A stretch of DNA of 11,381 nt from Chloroflexota bacterium (GTDB taxonomy: Bacteria; Chloroflexota; Dormibacteria; CF-121), in assembly GCA_005880605.1 (NCBI GenBank), contig VBIS01000171.1:1-11381 (forward strand), in the 5' to 3' direction. Under the pieces are notes generated by a model. The model did no database searches. It was not told where the DNA came from and saw nothing but the letters and a program-made list of their open reading frames with translations. This document shows positions 1-6,325 of this stretch, one piece after another (within the stretch, counting starts at the first letter, position 1; each line of letters starts with the position of its first letter). Made by a program: the position numbers and the translations under genes.

Positions 1-138
1 CTCCCGCCAGCTGGCCGTGGTAAAGACCCACTCGTGCAGGCGCATTCCGCCTTCGCCGATGGGGTTCGCCAGACTCTGGTTGGGCCCGGCAACGAATCCA
101 TCGAGCGAGATCGAGATCTGGCAGGTGACTTTACTCAT
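1..138 (-). CDS. Dihydrofolate reductase family protein (RibD C-terminal-like), N-terminal fragment
   Basis: The reverse strand from 138 to the window edge encodes 46 residues beginning MSKVTCQISISLDGFVAG, followed by PNQS, GEGG and LHEW. This is the typical start of the dihydrofolate reductase / RibD C-terminal superfamily: a first beta strand, then a S-L-D-G-F-V-A-G nucleotide-binding turn. Family members are cytoplasmic NAD(P)H-dependent reductases, and most small stand-alone ones have no assigned substrate. The start is the ATG at 138-136. No strong Shine-Dalgarno sequence precedes it. The remaining two thirds or more of the protein lies outside the window. It is transcribed divergently from the glycosylase at 190 across a 51-base gap. 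The family call is firm, but the actual reaction is unknown. Confidence 0.85.
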   Translation of the reverse strand, partial: MSKVTCQISISLDGFVAGPNQSLANPIGEGGMRLHEWVFTTASWRE

Positions 139-177
139 ACCCGTAGGACGCCCGGCTGGCGCCTAAATCATCGCCGA

Positions 178-183
178 TACCCT
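178..183 (+). promoter_or_regulatory. Putative -10 element of a leaderless promoter (TACCCT)
   Basis: TACCCT fits TANNNT and ends exactly six bases before the ATG at 190. Transcription would then begin at or next to the start codon, so no ribosome-binding site would be needed, and none is seen. The same arrangement recurs before 868, 2961 and 9404. No good -35 box is visible. Confidence 0.45.
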
Positions 184-189
184 ATATGT

Positions 190-858
190 ATGGCAGGGTC
201 ACGTCGCGATCGCGCCCTGGCCGACCTCAAGGCCAGTGATCGACGGCTGGCGCGCCTCATCGAGTCGACTGAGCCGATCGACACCAAGGCCTGGCGCCGG
301 GCCCGGCCGCTGGGCGATCCCTTCAGCGTCCTCGTCTATTCGATCATCGGGCAGCAGATCTCCGGCTACGCCGCTCGCGCGATCGCGGGACGGCTCCAGG
401 AGCGCTTCGAGGGGCGGATGCCGTCGCCGGCCGAGCTGCTCATCCTGAAGCCCGCCGACTTCAGGGCCATCGGCTTCTCCAGACGGAAAGTCGAGTATGT
501 CCGCTCGCTGGCGGAGCACATTATTTCCGGCGAACTGCAGGTCGATCACCTCGACAGGCTGTCGGACGACGAGGTCCGCGAGCAGATCACGGCCAGCCGC
601 GGGCTCGGGCGCTGGACCGCCGACATGTTCTTGCTGATCAACCTGGAGCGGCCCGACATCCTGCCGATCGGCGACCTCGGCATCCGGTCCGCCGTGCAGC
701 GCCTCTACCGGCTCGACCACCTGCCCAGTCCGCGGGAGGTCGACGCGATCGGCGGGAAATGGCGACCGAACCGCAGCCTGGCGAGCCTGTACCTCTGGGC
801 ATCAGGTAGCGCGATGCCGAAGCCGGCGAAGGTCGCGCCGACTGTGGCCGCACGCTAG
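190..858 (+). CDS. DNA-3-methyladenine glycosylase, AlkA-like HhH-GPD family
   Basis: This 222-residue protein would excise alkylated purines from DNA as the first step of base-excision repair in the cytoplasm. The family hallmarks are in order: PFSVLVYSIIGQQIS (about 44-58), the opening helix of the HhH-GPD fold; SRGLGRWTADMFL (about 136-148), the helix-hairpin-helix; and PIGDLGI, whose Asp162 sits at the catalytic aspartate position. A late WRPNRSLASLYLW segment matches the usual W-x-P-x-R-S-x-A end of the domain. The length suits the short AlkA/MAG class without the AlkA N-terminal domain. I chose the ATG at 190 because the open frame back to 34 overlaps the divergent reductase gene and reads as non-coding. 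No Shine-Dalgarno sequence is present, and a TANNNT box six bases upstream suggests a leaderless transcript. Only nine bases separate its stop from the GreA-like gene. Confidence 0.9.
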   Translation: MAGSRRDRALADLKASDRRLARLIESTEPIDTKAWRRARPLGDPFSVLVYSIIGQQISGYAARAIAGRLQERFEGRMPSPAELLILKPADFRAIGFSRRKVEYVRSLAEHIISGELQVDHLDRLSDDEVREQITASRGLGRWTADMFLLINLERPDILPIGDLGIRSAVQRLYRLDHLPSPREVDAIGGKWRPNRSLASLYLWASGSAMPKPAKVAPTVAAR

Positions 859-861
859 AGT
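856..861 (+). promoter_or_regulatory. Putative -10 element (TAGAGT) overlapping the glycosylase stop codon
   Basis: TAGAGT fits TANNNT and ends six bases before the ATG at 868. Its first three bases are the TAG stop codon of the preceding gene. It would give a leaderless GreA-like transcript independent of the upstream gene. There is no Shine-Dalgarno sequence here, which supports this reading. Confidence 0.45.
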
Positions 862-867
862 TTTGAC

Positions 868-1338
868 ATGCCCAAGGACAGTGGCGCCCAGATTCCGATG
901 ACTGCGTTCGGCTTCCAGGCCCTTAAGGCCGAGCTGGCCGAGCTGCGCGCGCGCCGCCCCGCCCTGGTCGAGGAGGTCTCCGCCGCCCGCTCCCAGGGAG
1001 ACCTCAGCGAGAACTTTGCCTATCACGATGCCCGCCAGCACCTGGGGATGCTGGACGGCCGCGTTCAGACCATCGAAGCCACCCTCGCGCGGGTACAGGT
1101 CATCGAGGAGACCGGCGCGAAGGACGTTGCGCGCATCGGCTCGACCGTCGTCGTGCGTGACGAATTCGGCGAGTCGACGTATCAGATCGTGGGCCCGTCC
1201 GAAGGCAACATGGCGCGCGGCCTGATGTCGACCGCATCTCCACTCGGGAGCGCCCTGCTCGATCACCGGGCGGGTGACACCGTAACCTTCAAGACTCCTG
1301 GAGGGGAGCGAAAGGCGACAATCGTCAGCATCACCTAG
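868..1338 (+). CDS. GreA/GreB family transcription elongation factor
   Basis: This 156-residue protein matches GreA along its whole length. Gre factors enter the secondary channel of RNA polymerase and stimulate cleavage of backtracked RNA. Residues 11-83 form the N-terminal coiled coil, with the tip motif GDLSEN at 44-49. Asp45 and Glu48 are the acidic pair that helps bind the catalytic magnesium, so the protein should be active in cleavage. Residues 90-156 are the FKBP-like C-terminal domain, with the characteristic STASPLGSALL and AGDTV segments. The N terminus runs about ten residues longer than usual before M-T-x-x-G. The ATG at 898 would give a more standard start, but the -10-like box six bases before 868 favours the longer form. 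Whether this is the housekeeping GreA or a paralogue cannot be told from one window. Confidence 0.9.
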   Translation: MPKDSGAQIPMTAFGFQALKAELAELRARRPALVEEVSAARSQGDLSENFAYHDARQHLGMLDGRVQTIEATLARVQVIEETGAKDVARIGSTVVVRDEFGESTYQIVGPSEGNMARGLMSTASPLGSALLDHRAGDTVTFKTPGGERKATIVSIT

Positions 1339-1354
1339 TTTCGAAGCCATCCCG

Positions 1355-1831
1355 ATGCGGACGATCGCGACGGTCGGCGTTTACGATTCCAGCCTCGACG
1401 ATTTCCTCGCCAAGCTCAAGCGCCATCACGTCGCGCTGCTGGTCGACGTCCGCCAACGTCGCGGCGTTCGGGGCCGGGAGTACGCATGGGCCAACTCGCT
1501 GCGGCTACAGGCGTCGCTCAAGCAGTCCGGGATCGAATACCGCCACCTTCCCGAGTTGGCGCCCACCACGGAGCTTCGCCAGCTGCAGTACCGCGAGGAC
1601 GACCGTCTCAAGGTGGGCAAGCGCTCACGCATCCAACTGTCCGACGAGTACCGGCGCCGTTACATCAACGAGGTGCTCGACCGGGTCGACCTGGGCAGCG
1701 TTCTGGAATCCCTGCCGGACAATGCGACCTCGGCTCTGATGTGCGTTGAGCGCGATGCTCCCGCCTGCCACCGCTCGTTGATCGCCGCTCGCCTCCACGC
1801 GCGGTTCGGTGTACCGATCCTCAACCTCTAA
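1355..1831 (+). CDS. DUF488 domain-containing protein
   Basis: This 158-residue protein shows the DUF488 pattern: a first strand TIATVGVYDSSLDDFLAKL, then ALLVDVRQRRGVRGREY, GIEYRHLPELAP, and the family signature MCVERDAPACHRSLIA, in which Cys130, Cys138, His139 and Arg140 are conserved. DUF488 proteins are small cytoplasmic proteins of unknown biochemical function, and the Cys/His cluster suggests metal binding or thiol chemistry. It starts 16 bases after the GreA-like gene. No strong ribosome-binding site is seen. A TAGTTT box at 1336-1341 overlaps the greA-like TAG stop and could give a very short leader. It may be transcribed with the two genes upstream. It ends 11 bases before the convergent DUF302 gene. 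Confidence 0.88.
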   Translation: MRTIATVGVYDSSLDDFLAKLKRHHVALLVDVRQRRGVRGREYAWANSLRLQASLKQSGIEYRHLPELAPTTELRQLQYREDDRLKVGKRSRIQLSDEYRRRYINEVLDRVDLGSVLESLPDNATSALMCVERDAPACHRSLIAARLHARFGVPILNL

Positions 1832-1842
1832 CGGGCCGGGCC

Positions 1843-2238
1843 TCAGGCGACGACGTCGTCGACGATCTTGTCGATGCCAGCGATGTTCTTGACAAGGTCC
1901 CCTGGAACCCCGAATCGGTCGGCAAGGGAGGCCGGACTGAGGTAGGTTACGACGGCGTGCCCGTCCTCATCCGCGACCAGGATGCGCAGGGGCAGCTCGA
2001 GGGCGACCGACGGCGAGGCCAGCATCAGTGGCGTACCGGCCTTCGGACTCCCAAAAACCACGACCTGCGTGTCGGGCATGGTTAGGCCGACCCGATGGGC
2101 GGCGCCGCTGTGGTCGAACCGGGCAAAGATCTCGAGCTGGCGTCGTTGCAGGGCACTCTCCAGCCGATCGAGCGTCTCCGTAAATCCGTAGCGGCTAGAC
2201 CGTGTCACGATGCCTTCGGCCTGTTTGACGCCAGCCAT
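1843..2238 (-). CDS. DUF302 domain-containing protein
   Basis: This 131-residue soluble protein follows the DUF302 fold: an N-terminal helix with FTETLDRLESAL, then IFARFDHSGAAHRVGLTMP, the family signature VVFGSPKAGTPLM (60-72), and a strand with ALELPLRILVADEDG followed by VVTYLSP. No catalytic residues are established for the family. It often sits near redox or stress genes, and its function is unknown. The ATG at 2238-2236 has a GGAG ribosome-binding site six bases upstream on the minus strand. It follows the YceI gene on the same strand with a 49-base gap, so the two are likely one operon. No signal peptide is seen. The 14-base palindrome at 1848-1861 lies in its last codons and is only the repeated Val-Asp-Asp-Val-Val coding. 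Confidence 0.88.
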   Translation of the reverse strand: MAGVKQAEGIVTRSSRYGFTETLDRLESALQRRQLEIFARFDHSGAAHRVGLTMPDTQVVVFGSPKAGTPLMLASPSVALELPLRILVADEDGHAVVTYLSPASLADRFGVPGDLVKNIAGIDKIVDDVVA

Positions 2239-2244
2239 TTAGTG

Positions 2245-2248
2245 CTCC
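2245..2248 (-). promoter_or_regulatory. Ribosome-binding site of the DUF302 gene
   Basis: On the minus strand GGAG lies six bases before the ATG at 2238. This fixes the start and suggests that the gene is translated from a leadered, probably YceI-initiated, transcript. Confidence 0.55.
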
Positions 2249-2287
2249 ACGCCACATCATCAATGGCGGGGAGGCGCCGGAAATCCC

Positions 2288-2866
2288 CTATCGGGCTGCC
2301 TGGTCCTCCCTACCTTTGGGGGAGCTGCCGACCTTCGCCGGTTCCTGCGCTTCGAGGAGCTCGCCCTCGATATTGATCTGGATGTCGTGGCTTACCACGA
2401 ATTTGCCGTCCAGCATGGCGTCGAACTTCATGTTGAAGTCCTGGCGATTGATCTTGGTCTCCGCGGCGTAGGCAATCCGATGGCCCATCGACGGATCATT
2501 GAATTCGCCGTACTTCACCACGTTCAGGGTCACCGGCTTCGTCACGCCCTTGATGGTCAGATCGCCGGTCAGCGTGCCCCTGTCCTTGCCTTTTGTCTCG
2601 ATCTTGGTGCTCTTGAAGGTGATCGTGGGGTACTTCTCGATCTCGAGGAAGTAGGACGATCGCAGGTCGTTGTCCCGCTGCTCATTGTGAGTGCGGATGC
2701 TGGCGGTATTGATGCTGACGTCGACCTTCGAGCGCTCGGGTTGATCGGGGTATAGATCACCGGTTGCGGTAACTTCGGCGAAGTGACCGCGCACGGTCAT
2801 CATGCCGAGGTGCTTTGCCGAGAACTCGACCTGGGTATGCATCGGGTCAAACGTCCATTTAGCCAT
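2288..2866 (-). CDS. YceI family protein (polyisoprenoid-binding lipocalin-like fold)
   Basis: This 192-residue protein is clearly YceI. It starts with KWTFDPMHTQVEFSAKHLGM, followed by VRGHFAEVTATGDLYPDQPE, NDLRSSYFLEIEKYPTITFKST, LTGDLTIKGVTKPVTL, and DFNMKFDAMLDGKFVVSHDIQINIEGEL. The family forms a beta-barrel that binds isoprenoid chains such as ubiquinone-like lipids. No signal peptide is present, so this copy is predicted to be cytoplasmic, unlike periplasmic E. coli YceI. A hydrophilic C-terminal tail of about 20 residues follows the barrel. The ATG at 2866 has a perfect AAGGAGG site six bases upstream. The gene is divergent from the HxlR regulator, and the shared region holds a likely operator. 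Control by HxlR in response to quinones or electrophiles is therefore a reasonable inference. Confidence 0.93.
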   Translation of the reverse strand: MAKWTFDPMHTQVEFSAKHLGMMTVRGHFAEVTATGDLYPDQPERSKVDVSINTASIRTHNEQRDNDLRSSYFLEIEKYPTITFKSTKIETKGKDRGTLTGDLTIKGVTKPVTLNVVKYGEFNDPSMGHRIAYAAETKINRQDFNMKFDAMLDGKFVVSHDIQINIEGELLEAQEPAKVGSSPKGREDQAAR

Positions 2867-2872
2867 CCATCG

Positions 2873-2879
2873 CCTCCTT
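2873..2879 (-). promoter_or_regulatory. Strong ribosome-binding site of the YceI gene (AAGGAGG)
   Basis: AAGGAGG is a full anti-16S match six bases before the ATG at 2866. It selects this ATG over the out-of-frame ATG at 2870. It contrasts with the divergent HxlR gene, which has no such site. Confidence 0.8.
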
Positions 2880-2893
2880 GTTCATCAAACCGA

Positions 2894-2922
2894 ACCTAAC
2901 ACCGGGAGCTTACTTTTTGCAA
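2894..2922 (-). promoter_or_regulatory. Putative promoter of the YceI-DUF302 operon
   Basis: On the minus strand TTGCAA (2922-2917) and TTAGGT (2899-2894) are separated by 17 bases, a standard -35/-10 arrangement. Transcription would start a little downstream, leaving a short leader with the AAGGAGG site. The -35 box lies inside the HxlR-type operator at 2911-2925. Confidence 0.45.
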
Positions 2923-2925
2923 GTT
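2911..2925. promoter_or_regulatory. Putative HxlR/YodB-type operator
   Basis: TACTTTTTGCAAGTT closely resembles the YodB operator class TACT-N7-AGTA known from Bacillus, with one mismatch in the outer half-site. It contains the inverted pair ACTT/AAGT. It sits between the divergent YceI and HxlR genes and overlaps the YceI -35 box. Binding by the adjacent HxlR-family protein would repress YceI and could also affect its own gene. Confidence 0.45.
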
Positions 2926-2947
2926 ACTACGGAGCTTGGCCGGCGGC

Positions 2948-2953
2948 TAGACT
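2948..2953 (+). promoter_or_regulatory. Putative -10 element of a leaderless HxlR promoter (TAGACT)
   Basis: TAGACT fits TANNNT and ends seven bases before the GTG at 2961. With no Shine-Dalgarno sequence visible, it supports leaderless translation of the regulator from this GTG. Confidence 0.45.
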
Positions 2954-2960
2954 GGCGGCG

Positions 2961-3338
2961 GTGAAACGCACGCTGGGGGCACAGGCACGGCAATGCGACG
3001 AGCGTCTGACGCGCGCCTTCACCCTGCTGGGCAAGCGGTGGTCCGGGGTCATCCTGGGGGTGCTGCTCGAAGGCCCGGCGCACTTTGCCGTCCTGGCGCG
3101 CACCATTCCGGGGATCAGCGAGCGGATGCTGTCCGACCGCCTCGACGAGCTGTCGCGGGCGGGACTTATCGATCGAAGAGTGCTCGATGGCCCGCCGCTC
3201 GGCGTCATCTACCAGCTGACCGAGAGCGGCCGTGCGATCGGCCCCGGTCTGCTCAAACTGGGCGAGTGGGCTGATCGGTATATGGCTATCCCGCAGAGGC
3301 GCAAAACGCCTCGATCACGGCGCACAGCCAACGCCTGA
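2961..3338 (+). CDS. HxlR family winged-helix transcriptional regulator
   Basis: This 125-residue DNA-binding protein has the HxlR family layout: an N-terminal Cys12 followed by FTLLGKRWSGVILGVLLEGP, then the winged helix with FAVLARTIPGISERMLSDRLDELSRAGLIDRRV (as consecutive segments), and YQLTESGRAIGPGLLKLGEWAD at the C terminus. Cys12 aligns with the thiol sensor of YodB and HypR, so sensing of quinones, aldehydes or disulphide stress is likely. The open frame extends upstream into the divergent YceI gene. I chose the GTG at 2961 because it places the cysteine at the usual position and has a TANNNT box seven bases upstream. The gene is divergent from YceI and 12 bases upstream of the permease gene. 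The effector is inferred from the family and has not been shown. Confidence 0.9.
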   Translation: MKRTLGAQARQCDERLTRAFTLLGKRWSGVILGVLLEGPAHFAVLARTIPGISERMLSDRLDELSRAGLIDRRVLDGPPLGVIYQLTESGRAIGPGLLKLGEWADRYMAIPQRRKTPRSRRTANA

Positions 3339-3350
3339 GAGACTGGCCTG

Positions 3351-4559
3351 ATGGCCGAGCACGAGAGGGGTAACGCCCTGATCAGGAGCTGGCGCCACCT
3401 CGAGCGCCCGGTCCAGATCCTGGTCTACCTCTTGATCGCGCTCTCGGCCGTGCTGATCTACCACCAGAGCGAGTACCTGGTCGTTCACCTGTTCAACGTC
3501 TTCCTGCTGTTCGTTTTCGCTGCCATCATCGCCCTCCTCCTCACTCCGTTGATCGACGCCATGGAAAGATTGGCCATTTTCAAAAGCCGGCGGGTCTTCG
3601 CGGTCCTTCTCCTGTACGTGGTGATCATCGGGATCATCGCCGGGCTGATCGTGCTGGTAACCCCGGCCCTGATATATCAGGCCAAGCAGTTACCGGCGCT
3701 GGAATCCCGCGCGATTGCGTTCGTCGCCTACCTGCAGAACGCGATTGACAGCACAGGCATCCCCCTCAAGCTGAGCCTGCCGACAAGCACCGGCGGGATC
3801 AGCACGGCCGTGCTCGGATCCGTCCTCGGCATCCTCACCGGCACACTCGGCACCCTGATCAGCGTCCTGCTGGTAATCGTCATCTCGATCTACCTGTTGG
3901 TCGAGGGCCGGATGCTGATCGCCAGCATGCGCAAGCTTTTTGCCGGGCGCGAGGAGGTCTACGACTTCATCCTGGTGGCCGTCGGCACGACCATTGGTCA
4001 GTACGCCCGCGGCCAGCTGGCCATGTCGCTGGTCATGGGAACCTACACCGGCATCGCCATGACGATCATCGGAGTCCCCTATGCGGTGGTTCTCGGAGTT
4101 TTGACCTTCTTTCTCGAGTTCCTGCCGCTGATCGGCGCCCCGATCGGGATGGGGCTGGCGGTCGTGATCGCTCTCGTCTTCAAAGGACCATTCATCGGCC
4201 TGCTCGCGCTGCTGATTGCGCTCGGCGGCCACGCGATCGAGGCGTATATTCTCGGCCCGCGCGTGACGGGCTCCGCTACGCGCATCCATCCGCTGGTCGC
4301 CATGGCGGCGTTGCTGGTCGGCGCCGAGCTGGGGGGCATTCTCGGCGCGCTCTTCGGGGTACCGATCGCCGCCTTGCTCAATGTCTTCCTCGGCGCGCTC
4401 TACCGGTCACAACGCGGTGAGGACACTCCCCTCTCCGCCAGCCCATCTGGGGAGGTGCATGCGGAGGCCCTGCCGCGCCTGTCAGAAGAAATCAGCGAGG
4501 CCGCGGAGGAGGGCCCGCTCGAGGACAAACCGGTCCCGCACACGGCGGGCGAAGGCTAA
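3351..4559 (+). CDS. AI-2E family transporter (PF01594 permease)
   Basis: This 402-residue inner-membrane protein has about eight hydrophobic segments: roughly 21-37, 43-67, 82-106, 151-185, 222-240, 243-276, 280-300 and 312-350. Family signatures are FLEFLPLIGAPIG (about 254-266), AYILGPRVTGSATRIHPL (about 298-314, as adjoining pieces) and GALFGVPIAALLN (about 332-344). The family was named for TqsA, linked to autoinducer-2 export in E. coli, but also includes sodium/proton antiporters, so the substrate here is unknown. The last 50 residues are an acidic, proline- and glutamate-rich cytoplasmic tail. It starts 12 bases after the HxlR gene and is probably cotranscribed with it. Its TAA stop overlaps the TAG stop of the convergent cyclic-di-GMP gene by sharing CTAA. 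Confidence 0.9.
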   Translation: MAEHERGNALIRSWRHLERPVQILVYLLIALSAVLIYHQSEYLVVHLFNVFLLFVFAAIIALLLTPLIDAMERLAIFKSRRVFAVLLLYVVIIGIIAGLIVLVTPALIYQAKQLPALESRAIAFVAYLQNAIDSTGIPLKLSLPTSTGGISTAVLGSVLGILTGTLGTLISVLLVIVISIYLLVEGRMLIASMRKLFAGREEVYDFILVAVGTTIGQYARGQLAMSLVMGTYTGIAMTIIGVPYAVVLGVLTFFLEFLPLIGAPIGMGLAVVIALVFKGPFIGLLALLIALGGHAIEAYILGPRVTGSATRIHPLVAMAALLVGAELGGILGALFGVPIAALLNVFLGALYRSQRGEDTPLSASPSGEVHAEALPRLSEEISEAAEEGPLEDKPVPHTAGEG

Positions 4560-6262
4560 GCCGCCTGCAGGCGATCTGACCGTTTCGACCATTCCGCCAG
4601 CCAGCCTTCGACCTCGCTCGGGGGCATGGGGCGGCTGAGAAAATAGCCTTGCGCGGTCGAGCAGCCGAGGCGCCCGAGACTCTGCCAGGTGCTCTCGTCC
4701 TCGACACCCTCGGCGACGACGTCCAGGCCGAGCCCTCCGGCAAGCTCGATGGTGGCTCGAACGATCGCTCCGCTCCCCGCATTGTTCGATAGCTCCCCGA
4801 CGAACGACCGGTCGATCTTGATTTCCTCGACCGGTAAGCGCTGCAGGTAGGCAAGCGAGGAATACCCGGTGCCAAAGTCGTCGATCGAGAACCCAAATCC
4901 GATTGCGCGCAATTCGTTCATGGTTTCGAGCACCCGCGCCGGCTCCGTCATGAGGGCGCTCTCGGTGATTTCGAGCTTGATCTGCCGCGCCGGCGTGCCG
5001 CTGGTGGCGACGATCTCTTTGAGGGTCGCCGGGAACCGCGGATCGAGCAGGTTGCGCATCGAGACGTTGACCGCCACTGGAATCGAAATACCGGATCGTT
5101 GCCAGGCGACCACCTGGCGGGCCGCCAGCTCGACCAGGCAGGCGGTCAGTGGCTTGATCAAGCCCATGCGCTCGGCCACCGGGATGAACTCGACCGGCGG
5201 GATCCAGCCGCGCTGAGTATGACGCCAGCGGGCGAGGGCTTCGAACCCGGTCACCTCACCCGTCGCGATCGCGACCTGCGGCTGGTAATAGAGGATGATC
5301 TCCCGCCGCGCGATCGCCTGGCGCAGGTCGGCCTGCAGCGCGACGCGACTGGGATCGTAAGGGTCGTCCTCGTGACGGTAGACGGCTGCGCTATTCCCGG
5401 GGCGTTTCGCCACGTAGAGAGCGACGTCGGCCCGCTGGAGCAGCGTCTCCGCGGTTGATCCGTGCTGCGGAAACACGGCAATGCCGATGCTGGCGGTCAC
5501 CTCGAGCGGGTGCCCCTCGATCAGGAACGGCCGCTCGACGCGGAGCAGGGATTCCGCGACCCCCATGGCATGGGCGGCGTCCGTATCTCGAAGCAGGATG
5601 CCAAACTCATCGCCGCCAAGGCGGGCGATCAAGTCTCGGGAGTCGACGTGCTCCCGAAGGCGCGGCGCAATCTGTCCGAGCAAGCCATCACCGATCTTGT
5701 GACCGAAGGTGTCATTGATCTCTCTGAAGTTGTCGAGGTCGAGCACCAGGACAGCCAGGCTGGCCCGCTCCGCAAGCCCCTTCTCGATCTGCTGACGGAA
5801 CATCAGCCGGTTGGGAAGGTCGGTCAAGCCATCGTGCAGCGCCTGGTGCTCCAGCGCCTTTTGCCCTTCCTGCTGGCGCCGCCGCAACTTTGCCTGCTCG
5901 AGCGCATTCTCGACGGCGGTGCCGAGCCGACCGAGCCGATCCTTGAGGACGTAGTCGACGGCGCCCAGCCGCACGGCCGCGACCGCCATGTCTTCGCCCA
6001 CGGCGCCGGAGACCAGCACAAAGGGGATATCCAAGCCAGCCTCCTGCATGAGCTTGAGCGCCCGGAGCGCGTCGAACTGCGGCTGGTGGTAGTCCGCGAT
6101 GATGAGGTCGAGCTCAGGGTCGAGGTTGGCTCGGAAACCCTCTTCGTCCTCAACTCGACGCCAGGTGGGATCGAAGCCGGCGCGCCGGAGCTGGCGAAGT
6201 GCCAGGTCTGCGTCCTCCGGCCGGTCCTCGAGGATCAGCAGGCGTAGGGGCCGTCCACTCAT
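4556..6262 (-). CDS. Response regulator with REC, GGDEF and EAL domains (cyclic-di-GMP signalling)
   Basis: The protein has 568 residues from the ATG at 6262. A TTG at 6271 would add three residues. REC (about 6-120) has the acidic pair near 13-14, phosphoacceptor Asp57 in LIIADYHQP and Lys107. A helical linker leads to GGDEF (about 140-300), with LTDLPNR, DLDNFREINDTFGH and an intact GGDEF at 216-220. The inhibitory I-site, usually RxxD just before it, reads DSRD, so the arginine is missing. EAL (about 310-560) retains the full set seen in active phosphodiesterases: EAL at 341-343, N in VAVNVS, E in LEITES, DDFG at 461-464, Lys482 in IKIDRSF, Glu518 in VAEGVED and Gln538. Cyclic-di-GMP breakdown is therefore likely, and synthesis possible. 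It is soluble and divergent from the kinase/regulator pair, which may phosphorylate it. Confidence 0.94.
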   Translation of the reverse strand: MSGRPLRLLILEDRPEDADLALRQLRRAGFDPTWRRVEDEEGFRANLDPELDLIIADYHQPQFDALRALKLMQEAGLDIPFVLVSGAVGEDMAVAAVRLGAVDYVLKDRLGRLGTAVENALEQAKLRRRQQEGQKALEHQALHDGLTDLPNRLMFRQQIEKGLAERASLAVLVLDLDNFREINDTFGHKIGDGLLGQIAPRLREHVDSRDLIARLGGDEFGILLRDTDAAHAMGVAESLLRVERPFLIEGHPLEVTASIGIAVFPQHGSTAETLLQRADVALYVAKRPGNSAAVYRHEDDPYDPSRVALQADLRQAIARREIILYYQPQVAIATGEVTGFEALARWRHTQRGWIPPVEFIPVAERMGLIKPLTACLVELAARQVVAWQRSGISIPVAVNVSMRNLLDPRFPATLKEIVATSGTPARQIKLEITESALMTEPARVLETMNELRAIGFGFSIDDFGTGYSSLAYLQRLPVEEIKIDRSFVGELSNNAGSGAIVRATIELAGGLGLDVVAEGVEDESTWQSLGRLGCSTAQGYFLSRPMPPSEVEGWLAEWSKRSDRLQAA

Positions 6263-6325
6263 TGGACTCAATGAATTGCAACGACGAGAAGGGCAATTAG
6301 TTGTCGCCGCCGCAGTTTTATCGTC

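Noticed and set aside
34..189. N-terminal extension of the glycosylase from the ATG at 34
   Set aside because: It overlaps the divergent dihydrofolate-reductase-like gene on the other strand, reads as non-family sequence, and the ATG at 190 has a -10-like box at the right distance.
1848..1861. Perfect 14-base palindrome CGACGACGTCGTCG as a possible operator or terminator
   Set aside because: It lies in the last codons of DUF302 and arises from Asp-Asp-Val-Val codons. No T-run follows and there is no spaced loop.
2802..2960. N-terminal extension of the HxlR regulator from the upstream start
   Set aside because: It would run through the start of YceI, its ribosome-binding site and the shared promoter region. 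The family cysteine is placed correctly with the GTG at 2961.
5462..6247. Long open frame on the plus strand opposite the REC-GGDEF-EAL gene
   Set aside because: It mirrors the conserved receiver and GGDEF coding on the other strand and shows no domain of its own.
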